Source: Alphaproteobacteria bacterium UBA1303
Lineage (GTDB): Bacteria; Pseudomonadota; Alphaproteobacteria; Micropepsales; Micropepsaceae
Length of the DNA stretch: 21,562 nucleotides
Assembly: GCA_002307315.1 (NCBI GenBank)
Contig: DBTZ01000022.1
Location: 22,117-43,678, forward strand
Direction of reading: 5' to 3'
Part shown: positions 1 to 7,831 of the stretch, in pieces
How positions within the stretch are numbered: the stretch's first letter is position 1
Layout: each line of letters starts with the position of its first letter
Program-made: the position numbers and the translations under genes
Notes under the pieces: generated by a model
What the model was told of the DNA's origin: nothing
Databases searched by the model: none
What the model saw: the letters and a program-made list of their open reading frames with translations, nothing else

Positions 1-1945
1 TTTCCAGTTCGCCGCAGTCGATGGTATGGATCACCACGCCCTTGCCCGGCTCGCGAATACCGACGATGCGGTCGCCCGGCAGCGGATGGCAGCAGGTGCC
101 CAACCGGTAGCCGACCCCGGCGGTAAGCCCCTTGATCGAAATCGGTTTGTTCTCCGGCGGCGATTCCGCCAGCATCACCTGCTTGCGCCGTTCGGGATCT
201 TCCTTGATTTCGGGATAGACCGCCAAAAGCACGTCGGAGCCGCGCAGCGCGCCCGAGCCGACGTCGGCGAATACGTCTTCGGCCTTGGAAAGCCGCAAAC
301 GCTTGGCGACGTCGTCCACCGCCTTGTCGGTCAGATCGAAGCCTTCGTCGGCAAATACCTTCTGCAGGATCTTGCGGCCGAATTTGACGTGCTCGCCGCG
401 CTGGGTCTGACGCAGGTAGCGTTTGATCTCGGCGCGCGCCCGGCCGGTGACCACAAACTGCTCCCACAACGGCGACGGCGTCTGCTCCTTGTTGGTGATG
501 ATCTCGACTTGATCGCCGTTGCGAAGCGGGGTGTAGAGCGGCACATGGATGCCGTTGACCTTGGCCCCCACCGTGCGATGGCCGAGGTTGGTGTGGACGT
601 AATAGGCGAAATCGATCGGTGTGGCGCCGCGCGGCAGCGGGATCAAGTCGCCCTTGGGGGTGAAGCAGAATACCTGATCCTGATAGAGGTTGAGGCGGGA
701 ATGCTCGAAGAACTCCTCGGCGGAATCGCCGCTTTCGAGCAGATTGACCATCTCGCGCAACCACTCGTAGGCCTTGATGTCGCCGACGTCGCCTTCGATG
801 GCCGGAGCGTGGTCGCGATAGCGCCAGTGTGCCGCCACCCCGCGCTCGGCGATCTCGTGCATCTCTTGGGTGCGAATCTGCACCTCCAGGCGCTGATGCT
901 CCGGTCCGATCAGGGTGGTGTGCAGCGAACGGTATCCGTTGGGCTTGGATACGGAAATGAAATCCTTGAACCGCGCCGGCACGGCCGGCCAAGCCAGATG
1001 CAGGATGCCGAGGGCGCGGTAACATTCCTCCGGCGTCGCCACGATCACCCGAAAGCCGAAAATGTCGGACAACTGCTCGAAGCTGATCTGCTTTTCCTTC
1101 AGCTTGCGCCAGATCGAAAACGGCCGTTTCGATCGGCCGTACACCCAGGCTTCCAGACCGTTCTCCGCCAGCTTGCGCTTGAGTTGGTCGGCGATGCGGG
1201 AGATCAATTGGGTGTTGGTGGCATCGAGCCGCTCCAGCCGGGTGACGATCGAATCGCGCGCCTCCGACTGCAATTCGCCGAACGCGAGGTCTTCCAACTC
1301 TTCGCGCATATGCTGCATACCGATGCGCCCGGCCAGCGGTGCGTAGAGTTCGAAGGTTTCCTGGGCGATGCGGCGGCGGCGTTCCGGTTCCTTGATGAAC
1401 CCGAGGGTACGCATGTTGTGGGTGCGGTCGGCCAGTTTCACCAGCAGCACCCGAATGTCGTTCGACATCGCCAGCATCAATTTGCGGAAATTTTCCGCCT
1501 GTTTGGTGCGCTCTGAGAACAGCTCCAGGGCCGACAGCTTGGTCACCCCGTCGACCAGATCGGCGACCTCCTGGCCAAAATTTACTTTGATGTCTTCGTA
1601 GGTTGCGACGGTGTCCTCGATCGTATCGTGAAGCAGTGCGGTGGCGATGGTCGATTCGTCGAGCTTCAACTCGGTCAGAATGGCGGCCACTTCCAGGGGA
1701 TGGGCGAAGTACGGATCGCCCGAGGCGCGAAACTGCTTGCCGTGCGCCTTCATGGCGTAGACATAGGCTTTGTTGAGCAGGGCCTCGTCCACTTCCGGGT
1801 CGTAGGCCCGGACCCGATCGACCAGTTCGGTCTGACGCATCAGCCGTTTGCGCGCGCGCGGCTTGGGCGGCGTTTCAGAAACAGGCTCCGTTGGGGCGAC
1901 AGGCACATCCGTCTGCCCCGAATTCTGCGTATCAGGTGCGCTCAT
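1..1945 (-). CDS. rsh: Bifunctional (p)ppGpp synthetase/hydrolase, Rsh family (3'-truncated by window edge)
   Basis: This gene makes and degrades the alarmone (p)ppGpp in the stringent response. I read 648 codons from the ATG at 1945; the C-terminal ACT region lies outside the window. The HD hydrolase domain is intact, with H82, H106-D107 (LLHDTIED) and D173 (KLADRTHNM). The synthetase domain is also intact: GRSKRPFSIWRKL, DIFGFRVIV, RFKDFI, KPNGYRSLHTT and HEIAERGVAAHW. The RFKD signature matches the RXKD type described for bifunctional enzymes. A TGS domain follows (FCFTPKGDLIPLP...), then a Cys-Cys zinc-finger-like motif (GTCCHPLPGDRIVG) close to the window edge. The first 35 residues are a low-complexity Pro/Thr-rich tail. 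No Shine-Dalgarno is visible, but a TATATT sits at 1952-1957, so the mRNA may be leaderless. rpoZ lies 63 nt upstream on the same strand, as in many alphaproteobacteria. Confidence 0.96.
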   Translation of the reverse strand, partial: MSAPDTQNSGQTDVPVAPTEPVSETPPKPRARKRLMRQTELVDRVRAYDPEVDEALLNKAYVYAMKAHGKQFRASGDPYFAHPLEVAAILTELKLDESTIATALLHDTIEDTVATYEDIKVNFGQEVADLVDGVTKLSALELFSERTKQAENFRKLMLAMSNDIRVLLVKLADRTHNMRTLGFIKEPERRRRIAQETFELYAPLAGRIGMQHMREELEDLAFGELQSEARDSIVTRLERLDATNTQLISRIADQLKRKLAENGLEAWVYGRSKRPFSIWRKLKEKQISFEQLSDIFGFRVIVATPEECYRALGILHLAWPAVPARFKDFISVSKPNGYRSLHTTLIGPEHQRLEVQIRTQEMHEIAERGVAAHWRYRDHAPAIEGDVGDIKAYEWLREMVNLLESGDSAEEFFEHSRLNLYQDQVFCFTPKGDLIPLPRGATPIDFAYYVHTNLGHRTVGAKVNGIHVPLYTPLRNGDQVEIITNKEQTPSPLWEQFVVTGRARAEIKRYLRQTQRGEHVKFGRKILQKVFADEGFDLTDKAVDDVAKRLRLSKAEDVFADVGSGALRGSDVLLAVYPEIKEDPERRKQVMLAESPPENKPISIKGLTAGVGYRLGTCCHPLPGDRIVGIREPGKGVVIHTIDCGELE

Positions 1946-1951
1946 TCACGT

Positions 1952-1981
1952 AATATAAGCCGCCTACCGCCCAAACGGGAA
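1952..1981 (-). promoter_or_regulatory. Possible rsh promoter giving a leaderless transcript
   Basis: On the minus strand a TATATT (1957-1952) has its last base 7 nt before the A of the rsh ATG, exactly where +1 is expected. The best -35 candidate at 18-bp spacing is TTCCCG (1981-1976), only a half match to TTGACA. No SD-like sequence precedes the ATG. Transcription may also come through from rpoZ. Confidence 0.3.
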
Positions 1982-2008
1982 CGGTCCAAACGCAACAATG
2001 TCGAAAAA

Positions 2009-2395
2009 TTACTCGTCGAAGTCGGTATCGGGCTCCGGCGTAGGCTCGGCACGGCGCTGCGCTTCGCTGGTCATACCCCGCAAGAGGTCTTCTTCGGTAA
2101 TCTGACGATACTGGGTATCCTCGCGCACATCGTCGGCGTCGGAACGCGCCTCTTCCGGCTCGTCGACCTCGGCATGTTTCTGCATCGACTTGATGTGATC
2201 TTCCTTGAGCCCTTCCGGCACCAGCAGCCTCCCCGCGATTTCGCGCAAAGCCACCACCGGGTTCTTGTCGCGGTCGCGATCGACCAGCGGCTCGGCCCCG
2301 CCGGAAAGCTGGCGGGCACGAAACGAGGCAGCCAAAACCAGTTCGAAACGATTGGTAATTTTGTCAACGCAATCTTCGACGGTGACGCGAGCCAT
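2009..2395 (-). CDS. rpoZ: RNA polymerase omega subunit
   Basis: This small RNA polymerase subunit helps assembly and stability of the core enzyme and is linked to ppGpp sensing. The 128-residue product begins MARVTVEDCVDKITNRFELV and continues with ARQLSGGAEPLV and the KNPVVALREIAG block, which is the classic omega fold. A long acidic C-terminal tail follows, as usual in alphaproteobacteria. I chose the ATG at 2395 because AAGGA lies 7 nt upstream; a TTG two codons earlier is open but not needed. rsh follows 63 nt downstream on the same strand, a conserved pairing that joins the omega subunit with the enzyme making the alarmone. Confidence 0.96.
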   Translation of the reverse strand: MARVTVEDCVDKITNRFELVLAASFRARQLSGGAEPLVDRDRDKNPVVALREIAGRLLVPEGLKEDHIKSMQKHAEVDEPEEARSDADDVREDTQYRQITEEDLLRGMTSEAQRRAEPTPEPDTDFDE

Positions 2396-2594
2396 AGGCA
2401 ATCCTTGCGCGAAATGACGTGAGGGGGGCGAAAACTATAGGAAACATCTCGGTGGGGCAAGGCGTTATTCCTTTTTGCCGCCCTTATCCGGTTTCGGCAT
2501 AATCGCGCATAACTATTTGATTTTACTTTATATTGTTCAAGTTAGGCCAAAATCGCACTAATGACAAAAACACAAATTCCCATCGGCGATTCCG
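2396..2594. other. Intergenic region upstream of rpoZ
   Basis: These 199 bp hold no convincing gene. The segment 2515-2580 is clearly richer in A+T than its surroundings and probably contains upstream promoter elements for rpoZ. I see no strong intrinsic terminator for the gene ending at 2595. Confidence 0.5.
2434..2462 (-). promoter_or_regulatory. Candidate rpoZ promoter
   Basis: A good -10 box, TATAGT (2439-2434), lies about 38 nt before the rpoZ start and would give a leader of roughly 30 nt. At 17-bp spacing the -35 hexamer is CCTTGC (2462-2457), which matches poorly. A second, weaker option further upstream is TTGAAC with AATAGT in the AT-rich stretch around 2510-2545. Confidence 0.3.
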
Positions 2595-3122
2595 TCACGG
2601 CCGCTTGCGCACGGTAAAATCCGCGCCGCCGCCGCTTTCGAAAAAGTCGATCCAAAAACGATAGGTCTCACCCTCTTGATACCGCGAGGCATCGAGCGGA
2701 AACGACAACGCGAATTGCACGGTCTGATGGCCTTCGAGGGTTAAAGTCCCGTCAGGCTGATTGGCGGAGCAACGCGTATGCTGCTCGACCGCGTTGTCCA
2801 GCATCACCTCGGTGTCGCCGTCCGGCAGCGTCTTCCGGCTAAAGACTAGCGACCGCGTTTTTCGCACCACAGCCCAAACATGCGTGCTGCAACCATGCGG
2901 ATCGCTCAACCGCACCGGCTTGCCGTATTGCGCCGAGACCGTCAGCTTGACCGACACCATCGCCGTGCCGTGTGCGGGCATATCGACAATTTTCGCCATC
3001 TCGGTTTCGACGATCAGCGGCGCCGGCACGGAAATCAACGGCACGATCTCTCCGGTCTCTTGCCCTGCGGCAACCTTCGACAGCAAAACGAACGCAGCGA
3101 AACCCGACGCCAATGTCTTCAT
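2595..3122 (-). CDS. Probable exported protein of unknown function
   Basis: I do not recognise this 175-residue protein by family. The N-terminus MKTLASGFAAFVLLSKVAAGQET has a charged residue, a hydrophobic core and small residues near position 20, which fits a Sec signal peptide. The rest looks beta-rich, with alternating hydrophobic residues and a C-terminal strand pair (YRFWIDFF...ADFTVRKRP), so an Ig-like periplasmic domain is plausible. Two cysteines (DPHGCSTHVW and HTRCSAN) could form a disulphide. I chose the ATG at 3122 because AAGGTGG lies about 11 nt upstream and the signal peptide then begins correctly; a GTG at 3137 is the alternative. It lies 46 nt downstream of folK on the same strand and may be co-transcribed. 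Confidence 0.7.
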   Translation of the reverse strand: MKTLASGFAAFVLLSKVAAGQETGEIVPLISVPAPLIVETEMAKIVDMPAHGTAMVSVKLTVSAQYGKPVRLSDPHGCSTHVWAVVRKTRSLVFSRKTLPDGDTEVMLDNAVEQHTRCSANQPDGTLTLEGHQTVQFALSFPLDASRYQEGETYRFWIDFFESGGGADFTVRKRP

Positions 3123-3168
3123 TCCGATTTGTCCCACCTTTTCTGCATACGTCTATTACATTTACAGT

Positions 3169-3669
3169 TCAGACTGGCCGTTCAAGCCGAATTGCCGAAG
3201 CGCGGTCTTCGTCCGGCAGCGCCGCAACGAGATCGGCGATGGGGCGCCCGTCCGCCGGATGGCGCCAGGTCGGCGCGATTTCTTCCAGCGGAATCAGAAC
3301 AAATGCGCGTGCCGCCAGGCGCGGATGCGGAAGCACCACCTTACCATCCATCGATTCTCCGTTGTAATCGATCAGATCCAAATCGAGCGTTCGCGGCGCG
3401 TTGCATCGTTCTCGTCTGCGGCCGAATTCGGCTTCGACCGCATGCAGGGCAGCCAACAGGGCGGCCGGCGGCAATGCAGTCGTCACCAGCGCAACGGCGT
3501 TGACGAACGGGGGATCACCGGGATCCGGCCATGCCGGCGTGCAGTAGAAAGAAGAGACCCGCTCGATGCCGATGCCCATTCTGCGCAATGAAATAAGCCC
3601 CGCCGACAAAGTCATGTGCGGCGTTCCGACAGGGGACGGAAGATTGGCGCCGAGCGCGATCACGATCAT
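3169..3669 (-). CDS. folK: 6-hydroxymethyl-7,8-dihydropterin pyrophosphokinase
   Basis: This cytoplasmic enzyme transfers pyrophosphate from ATP to hydroxymethyl-dihydropterin, the step before dihydropteroate synthase in folate synthesis. The product has 166 residues, the usual length. Diagnostic parts are the N-terminal IALGANL, the FVNAVA block near residue 55, the RTLDLDLI metal-binding signature (D96, D98) and the PHPRLAARAFVLIPL block after residue 114. The ATG at 3669 is preceded by a strong GAGAGGAG about 9 nt upstream. The gene diverges from the NYN-domain gene at 3774 and is followed by an exported protein gene. No folP or folB neighbour is in the window. Confidence 0.93.
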   Translation of the reverse strand: MIVIALGANLPSPVGTPHMTLSAGLISLRRMGIGIERVSSFYCTPAWPDPGDPPFVNAVALVTTALPPAALLAALHAVEAEFGRRRERCNAPRTLDLDLIDYNGESMDGKVVLPHPRLAARAFVLIPLEEIAPTWRHPADGRPIADLVAALPDEDRASAIRLERPV

Positions 3670-3773
3670 CGCTACTACTCCTCTCTTGCGCCCCCGGAAT
3701 AAATGTTTAGAACAGATACGGGCATTTGGGGGCGCTTAATCCAAATAGTCCGGATATTTTGACGGAGGTCATT
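3670..3773. other. Divergent intergenic region (folK / NYN gene)
   Basis: This 104-bp gap must hold promoters for both directions unless transcription starts further away. The sequence around 3695-3760 is locally AT-rich, but I could not assign a convincing -35/-10 pair in either direction. The GGAGG at about 3763-3768 serves the plus-strand gene. Confidence 0.4.
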
Positions 3774-4340
3774 ATGCTATTCTACCCACAGGAGAAATTA
3801 GCGCTTTTCATCGACGGGGCGAATTTGTACGGTGCCGCCAAGGGCCTGCAATTCGATATCGATTACAAACGTCTGCTGGAACTGTTCGCCCGCAAGGGTA
3901 TCCTGGTGCGTGCATTCTATTACACTGCGGTGGCGGAAGATCAGGAATTTTCGCCGCTTCGCCCGCTGGTCGATTGGCTCGATTACAACGGCTTTTCGGT
4001 GGTCACCAAACCGCTGAAGGAATTCACCGACGCGCAGGGGCGCCGCCGGGTCAAAGGCAACATGGATATCGAGTTGGCTATCGACGTGATGGAAATGTCG
4101 GAGCGCGTCGATCACATCGTCATCTTCTCGGGCGACGGCGATTTTCGCCGGCTGGTCGAGGCGGCACAACGCAGGGGCCGTCGGGTCAGCGTGGTTTCCA
4201 CCATCCGCACCCAGCCGCCGATGGTATCGGACGAACTTCGCCGTCAGGCCGACAACTTCATCGAACTCGACGAATTGAAGGCGATGATCATGCGCGAGGG
4301 CGGTCGTCCGCAGATCGCCGAAGAACCGGTAGCGCAATAG
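3774..4340 (+). CDS. NYN-domain protein, LabA/DUF88-like (putative ribonuclease)
   Basis: This 188-residue protein belongs to the LabA/DUF88 branch of the NYN (PIN-like) nuclease superfamily. The expected acidic metal-binding residues are visible: D14 in LFIDGAN, D98 in KGNMDIELAIDVM, and D121 and D123 in IFSGDGDF. This pattern predicts a metal-dependent RNA-cleaving enzyme, though the substrate of most bacterial members is not known. I chose the ATG at 3774, which has GGAGG 6 nt upstream. An upstream in-frame ATG at 3726 lacks this signal. The gene ends in TAG and the next coding sequence, a uracil-DNA glycosylase, starts at the very next codon in the same frame. The two are therefore translationally linked. 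Confidence 0.9.
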   Translation: MLFYPQEKLALFIDGANLYGAAKGLQFDIDYKRLLELFARKGILVRAFYYTAVAEDQEFSPLRPLVDWLDYNGFSVVTKPLKEFTDAQGRRRVKGNMDIELAIDVMEMSERVDHIVIFSGDGDFRRLVEAAQRRGRRVSVVSTIRTQPPMVSDELRRQADNFIELDELKAMIMREGGRPQIAEEPVAQ

Positions 4341-4982
4341 TTGCCGCACGCGGACCCCTTGCCCGATTGCCGCTTGTGTCCGCGGCTGGCGGCGTTTCGC
4401 GACCGCAATCGCGAGCTTTATCCCGAGTATTTCGACGCGCCGGTGCCCAGCTTCGGCGCAGTCGATGCCCGGCTCCTGATCGTCGGTTTGGCGCCCGGAC
4501 TGCATGGCGCCAACCGCACCGGCCGGCCGTTCACCGGCGACTATGCCGGCGATCTTTTGTTCAAGATGCTGCTCAAGCATGGCTTGGCGCAAGGGGCCTA
4601 CGATAAGCGGATCGACGACGGATTGAAGCTCGCCCGGGCCTGCATCGCCAACGCGGTCCGCTGCGTACCGCCCGAAAACAAGCCGACGCCGGCCGAAATC
4701 AAGACCTGCCGCCCGTTCCTCGCCGCGCAGATCGCCGGCATGAAGAACCTCAAGGTTATCCTGGCGTTGGGAAAAATCGCCCACGACAGCGTGTGCGATG
4801 TGCTGAAGGTCAAGAAATCCCTCCATCCCTTCAAGCACGGCATCGCCTATGAAATTGGCGGTCTGACGATGATCTCCAGCTACCACTGCTCGCGCTACAA
4901 CACAAACACCGCGCGCCTGACCGAAGCCATGTTCGACAAGGTGGTGGCCGAGGCGGCAGCGCTGGCGGGAATACATGTTTAA
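4341..4982 (+). CDS. Uracil-DNA glycosylase, family 5 (UDGb-like)
   Basis: This base-excision repair enzyme removes uracil, and in family 5 also hypoxanthine, from DNA. The 213-residue protein has the family 5 active-site motif GLAPGLHGANRTGRPFTGD (residues 49-67), in which the polar catalytic residue of other UDG families is absent. Four cysteines, C10, C13, C108 and C123 (C-x2-C...C-x14-C), fit the 4Fe-4S cluster of families 4 and 5. The second motif is SYHCSRYNTNTARLT near residue 180, where family 5 usually has H-P-S. The start is unusual. The frame is closed by the TAG of the NYN gene directly upstream, so the first usable codon is TTG at 4341 (another TTG at 4359). C10 requires a start no later than these. 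No clear SD is visible, so translation is probably coupled to the NYN gene. Confidence 0.9.
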   Translation: MPHADPLPDCRLCPRLAAFRDRNRELYPEYFDAPVPSFGAVDARLLIVGLAPGLHGANRTGRPFTGDYAGDLLFKMLLKHGLAQGAYDKRIDDGLKLARACIANAVRCVPPENKPTPAEIKTCRPFLAAQIAGMKNLKVILALGKIAHDSVCDVLKVKKSLHPFKHGIAYEIGGLTMISSYHCSRYNTNTARLTEAMFDKVVAEAAALAGIHV

Positions 4983-5016
4983 CGTCCGCTAACCATTGGC
5001 CGCGTACCATCCGCCG

Positions 5017-6447
5017 ATGAAAAACGCGTCTGGCGACACGACCTACGATTTGATCGTCTGCGGCACCGGCTTCGCCGGCAGCTTCTTCGTCAAGAAGTAC
5101 CTGCAACGCCGGCCCAAGGCGAAAATCCTGGTGCTGGAACAAGGCGACGCCAAGCCCTATCTCGACCAACTGGCCGAACGAAAACTGTCCGACCTTAACT
5201 ATAAGACGCTCTATCGCAAAACCGGTCTTGCAAGCAAAGACTGGATCTTCACCGTGGCGCTGGGCGGCGGCAGCAATTGCTGGAACGGCCAGGTGCCGCG
5301 CTTCATGCCCGAGGATTTCGAACTGAAGACCCGCTACGGCATCGGCGTCGACTGGCCGTTCGGTTACGACGAGGTCGAACCGTATTACTGCGAGGCGGAA
5401 AAAATCATGATGGCGGCGGGGCCGAAGATCGTGCCTTGGACCATGTCGTCGCCCTACCCCTTGCCGCCGCATCCGACCAACGCCTTCGACCGCAAGATGA
5501 TCGAACTGGTCGGACCGCAGAACTGGATCGCCTCGCCCAACGCCCGCGCCTCGCAGGCGATTCCCTCGCGCGGCAAATGCTGCGCCAGCGGCGTGTGCAA
5601 GCAGTGCCCGGTCGACGCCAAGTTCCGGGTGATGAACGGACTGGCCGAACTCTACCAGAACAATCCGCAGGTCAGCTTGCGTCTGCACACCGAGGTCAAG
5701 GCGGTCGATGTCGAAGGCGGTGTTGCCAAGGGGGTCATCTGGGAGGACGGCGGCAAGCAAGTTCGCGCGCGCGGCGATCTGGTCGTCCTCGCACTCGGAT
5801 CGATCTTCAATCCGACGATCTTGAGGAATTCCGGCGACAGCCATCCGCAGCTCGCCAAGCGCCTCGCCGATCAGGCCGGTTTCATTATGACCGCCGACCT
5901 TGCTTCGTTGAAAAATTTCGACGGCGGCACCGCGGTTACCGGCCTCGGCTACATGTATTACGGCGGCGAGGCGAGAAAGCGCCGCGCCTCCTGCCTGATC
6001 GACCAAACCAACGCCCCGCCGTTCCTGCGCTTCGAGAACGGCAAGTGGCGCTGCCGGGTGATCCTCAATTTCGCCTTCGAAAATCTGCCGGAGGAACGCA
6101 ACCAAGTGATCCCCGGCGAACCGCCCACCCTGCACTTCGCCGACCATTCGGACTACGCCAAGGTTGGCATGGCGGAGGTGAAGGCGGATTTCGAGAAGTT
6201 GCTGTCGCACGTCGATATCGTCGAAAAAGTCGAATATGTCGATGCCTGGACCGAATGGCACATCTTGAGCACCGCGGTGATGGGACACGATCCTGCCACG
6301 TCCGTGGTGGACGGCGACTTCCGCCATCACAAGATAAGAAACCTGCTGGTCGCGGGCGGATCGGCCTTTCCGACCATTTCGGCGGCGGCGCCCTCGCTGA
6401 CCATCGCAGCGCTTTCGTTGCGCGCCGCCGACCGGCTGACGGCATAG
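5017..6447 (+). CDS. GMC-family FAD-dependent oxidoreductase with Cys-rich motif (dehydrogenase large subunit)
   Basis: This 476-residue flavoprotein probably oxidises an alcohol or sugar; its substrate is unknown. The N-terminal FAD-binding motif is YDLIVCGTGFAGSFF, followed by VLEQGD and the GGGSNCWNGQ loop. The GMC C-terminal domain has HILSTAVMG and NLLVAGGSAFPT. A cluster C188-C189-x4-C194-x2-C197-P resembles the iron-sulphur motif of membrane-linked GMC dehydrogenases such as FAD-glucose dehydrogenase. H415 fits the catalytic histidine, but the usual second His/Asn of the family appears to be Ala (A458 in SAAAPSLTI). There is no signal peptide; the small Tat protein encoded 8 nt downstream is the likely export and partner subunit. 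The start is uncertain: ATG at 5017 lacks an SD, and TTG at 4996 is also open. Confidence 0.88.
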   Translation: MKNASGDTTYDLIVCGTGFAGSFFVKKYLQRRPKAKILVLEQGDAKPYLDQLAERKLSDLNYKTLYRKTGLASKDWIFTVALGGGSNCWNGQVPRFMPEDFELKTRYGIGVDWPFGYDEVEPYYCEAEKIMMAAGPKIVPWTMSSPYPLPPHPTNAFDRKMIELVGPQNWIASPNARASQAIPSRGKCCASGVCKQCPVDAKFRVMNGLAELYQNNPQVSLRLHTEVKAVDVEGGVAKGVIWEDGGKQVRARGDLVVLALGSIFNPTILRNSGDSHPQLAKRLADQAGFIMTADLASLKNFDGGTAVTGLGYMYYGGEARKRRASCLIDQTNAPPFLRFENGKWRCRVILNFAFENLPEERNQVIPGEPPTLHFADHSDYAKVGMAEVKADFEKLLSHVDIVEKVEYVDAWTEWHILSTAVMGHDPATSVVDGDFRHHKIRNLLVAGGSAFPTISAAAPSLTIAALSLRAADRLTA

Positions 6448-6455
6448 GGGGAGCG

Positions 6456-6890
6456 ATGAAAAAACTCACCCGCCGCCTGTTCATCGGTGCCACCGCCGTC
6501 ATCCTCGGTGCCGGCGGCAAGTGGTGGTACGGGGTAAGCCCCACCGCCTATGCCCGCAGCCTGATCCTCGAACGGCTGCCGTACTTAAAGCTTGCGCCCG
6601 GCGCACTCGACGCCTTCGTCAAGGATATCGCCGCATACGAACACCCGAGCGGCAACCAGCGCTTCGCCACCCTGTTCGGGCTGCATCTGGCGCACGGTCT
6701 GACCCATCTGACCGGCGGCAATTTTCGAAAGAAGCTGGACTACTACGAAACCCAACTGGTCACATTGTTTCTGATGTCCACCGATTTCTTCCCCAACGGC
6801 GAAGACATATCCAAACCGGTACAATATCTGGCGCTGGCCGATCCCTACGTCGCGGCCTGTTCGAACCCCGTAGCGGTGCTGGCGGAATAG
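6456..6890 (+). CDS. Small twin-arginine protein, probable partner subunit of the GMC oxidoreductase
   Basis: The 144-residue protein begins MKKLTRRLFIGATAVILGAGG, a twin-arginine-type signal (RR followed by a hydrophobic stretch). After it comes a mainly helical region with no motif I recognise (RFATLFGLHLAHGLTHLTGG, LDYYETQLVTLFLMSTDFF). Size, position and signal recall the small subunits of fructose and gluconate dehydrogenases (gluconate 2-dehydrogenase subunit 3 type). Those subunits are known to bring the signal-less FAD subunit through the Tat pathway. The ATG at 6456 is 8 nt after the GMC stop, with GGGGGAG as ribosome binding site, so the two are surely co-transcribed. No cytochrome subunit gene follows. 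The role as an export chaperone is an inference. Confidence 0.8.
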   Translation: MKKLTRRLFIGATAVILGAGGKWWYGVSPTAYARSLILERLPYLKLAPGALDAFVKDIAAYEHPSGNQRFATLFGLHLAHGLTHLTGGNFRKKLDYYETQLVTLFLMSTDFFPNGEDISKPVQYLALADPYVAACSNPVAVLAE

Positions 6891-6936
6891 GCGGTTCGTG
6901 ATACAACCCGCGCCGCATCACGACGAAAGAAGACCC

Positions 6937-7812
6937 ATGGAAATCGGATTTATCGGCTTGGGCGCGATGGGCGCCGGCATCGCACGCAACCTGATCAAAG
7001 GCGGCCACCAGGTGACGGCGTGGAACCGTTCGCCCGGTCCGCTCGAAACGATCAAGCGCGATGGCGCCAAGGCCGCCGCCACGCCCGCCGATGCGATGAA
7101 AGGCGAAATGGTCTTTTCCATGCTGGCCAACGATGCCGCCTTGGAACATGTCGGGTTCGCCGGTCCGTTGCTGAAGGAGGCCGCACCCGGACTGATCCAC
7201 ATCAACATGGCGACGATCTCGCTGCCGCTGGCGCGGCGGCTGGCCGAGGCACACGCGAGCGCCAAAATCGGTTATGTCGCCTGCCCGGTTTTCGGCCGTC
7301 CCGATGCCGCCGCCGCCGCCCAGTTGCAGTTGATCGCGGGCGGCGATGCCAAGTTGATCGAAAAAGTCCGCCCGGTGCTGGAACCGCTCGGCCGGCGTCT
7401 GGTGATCGCCGGCGATAAGCCGGAACAGGCCAATCTGTTCAAGATCACCGGCAACTTCATGACCGCCGTCAGCATCGAAACCTACGGCGAGGCGATTGCG
7501 TTGTTGCGCAAAGGGGGTGTCGATGTCGAAGCCTTCTACGGGTTGATGAGCGAGATGTACTATTCCGGCTCGATCCATAAACTCTACGGCCGCATCATCG
7601 CCGACGAGAAATACGATCCGCCCGGCTTCAAGCTGAAACACGGTTACAAGGATGCCGGGCTGGCGCTGGAATCGGCCAAACTGTTCGAAGCCCCGCTGCC
7701 GCTGGCCGGCCTGGTGCACGACCATTTCCTCGAAGCCATGGCCGCAGGCCAAGGCGACAAGGATTGGGCGCTGATCGCCGATATGGCCGCCAAACGCGCG
7801 GGTTTGAAATAA
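6937..7812 (+). CDS. NAD(P)-dependent beta-hydroxyacid dehydrogenase (3-hydroxyisobutyrate dehydrogenase family)
   Basis: This 291-residue enzyme belongs to the family of 3-hydroxyisobutyrate, tartronate semialdehyde and glyoxylate/succinic semialdehyde reductases. The Rossmann motif is GFIGLGAMGAGIARNL (G7, G9, G12). The sequence after the second strand is WNRS (N30, R31, S32) rather than an acidic residue, which points to NADP(H). The catalytic lysine is K169 in LFKITGNF. The substrate loop reads CPVFGRPDAAAAAQL instead of the usual PVSGG, so the exact substrate cannot be given. I chose the ATG at 6937 because of the AAAGAAG just upstream; a GTG at 6898 is also open. It follows the Tat protein by 46 nt and may share its transcript. 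It ends 19 nt from a converging gene. Confidence 0.9.
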   Translation: MEIGFIGLGAMGAGIARNLIKGGHQVTAWNRSPGPLETIKRDGAKAAATPADAMKGEMVFSMLANDAALEHVGFAGPLLKEAAPGLIHINMATISLPLARRLAEAHASAKIGYVACPVFGRPDAAAAAQLQLIAGGDAKLIEKVRPVLEPLGRRLVIAGDKPEQANLFKITGNFMTAVSIETYGEAIALLRKGGVDVEAFYGLMSEMYYSGSIHKLYGRIIADEKYDPPGFKLKHGYKDAGLALESAKLFEAPLPLAGLVHDHFLEAMAAGQGDKDWALIADMAAKRAGLK

Positions 7813-7831
7813 ACGTCGCAAGGGGCGCGCG

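Noticed and set aside
26..1516. A 496-codon open frame on the plus strand opposite rsh
   Set aside because: The minus strand encodes a complete Rsh motif series here. The plus frame is a by-product of GC-rich codon use and has no recognisable motif.
3798..6330. Long minus-strand open frames opposite the NYN, UDG and GMC genes
   Set aside because: They are antisense to clearly recognised proteins, contain unusual His/Arg/Gln-rich sequence and show no domain pattern.
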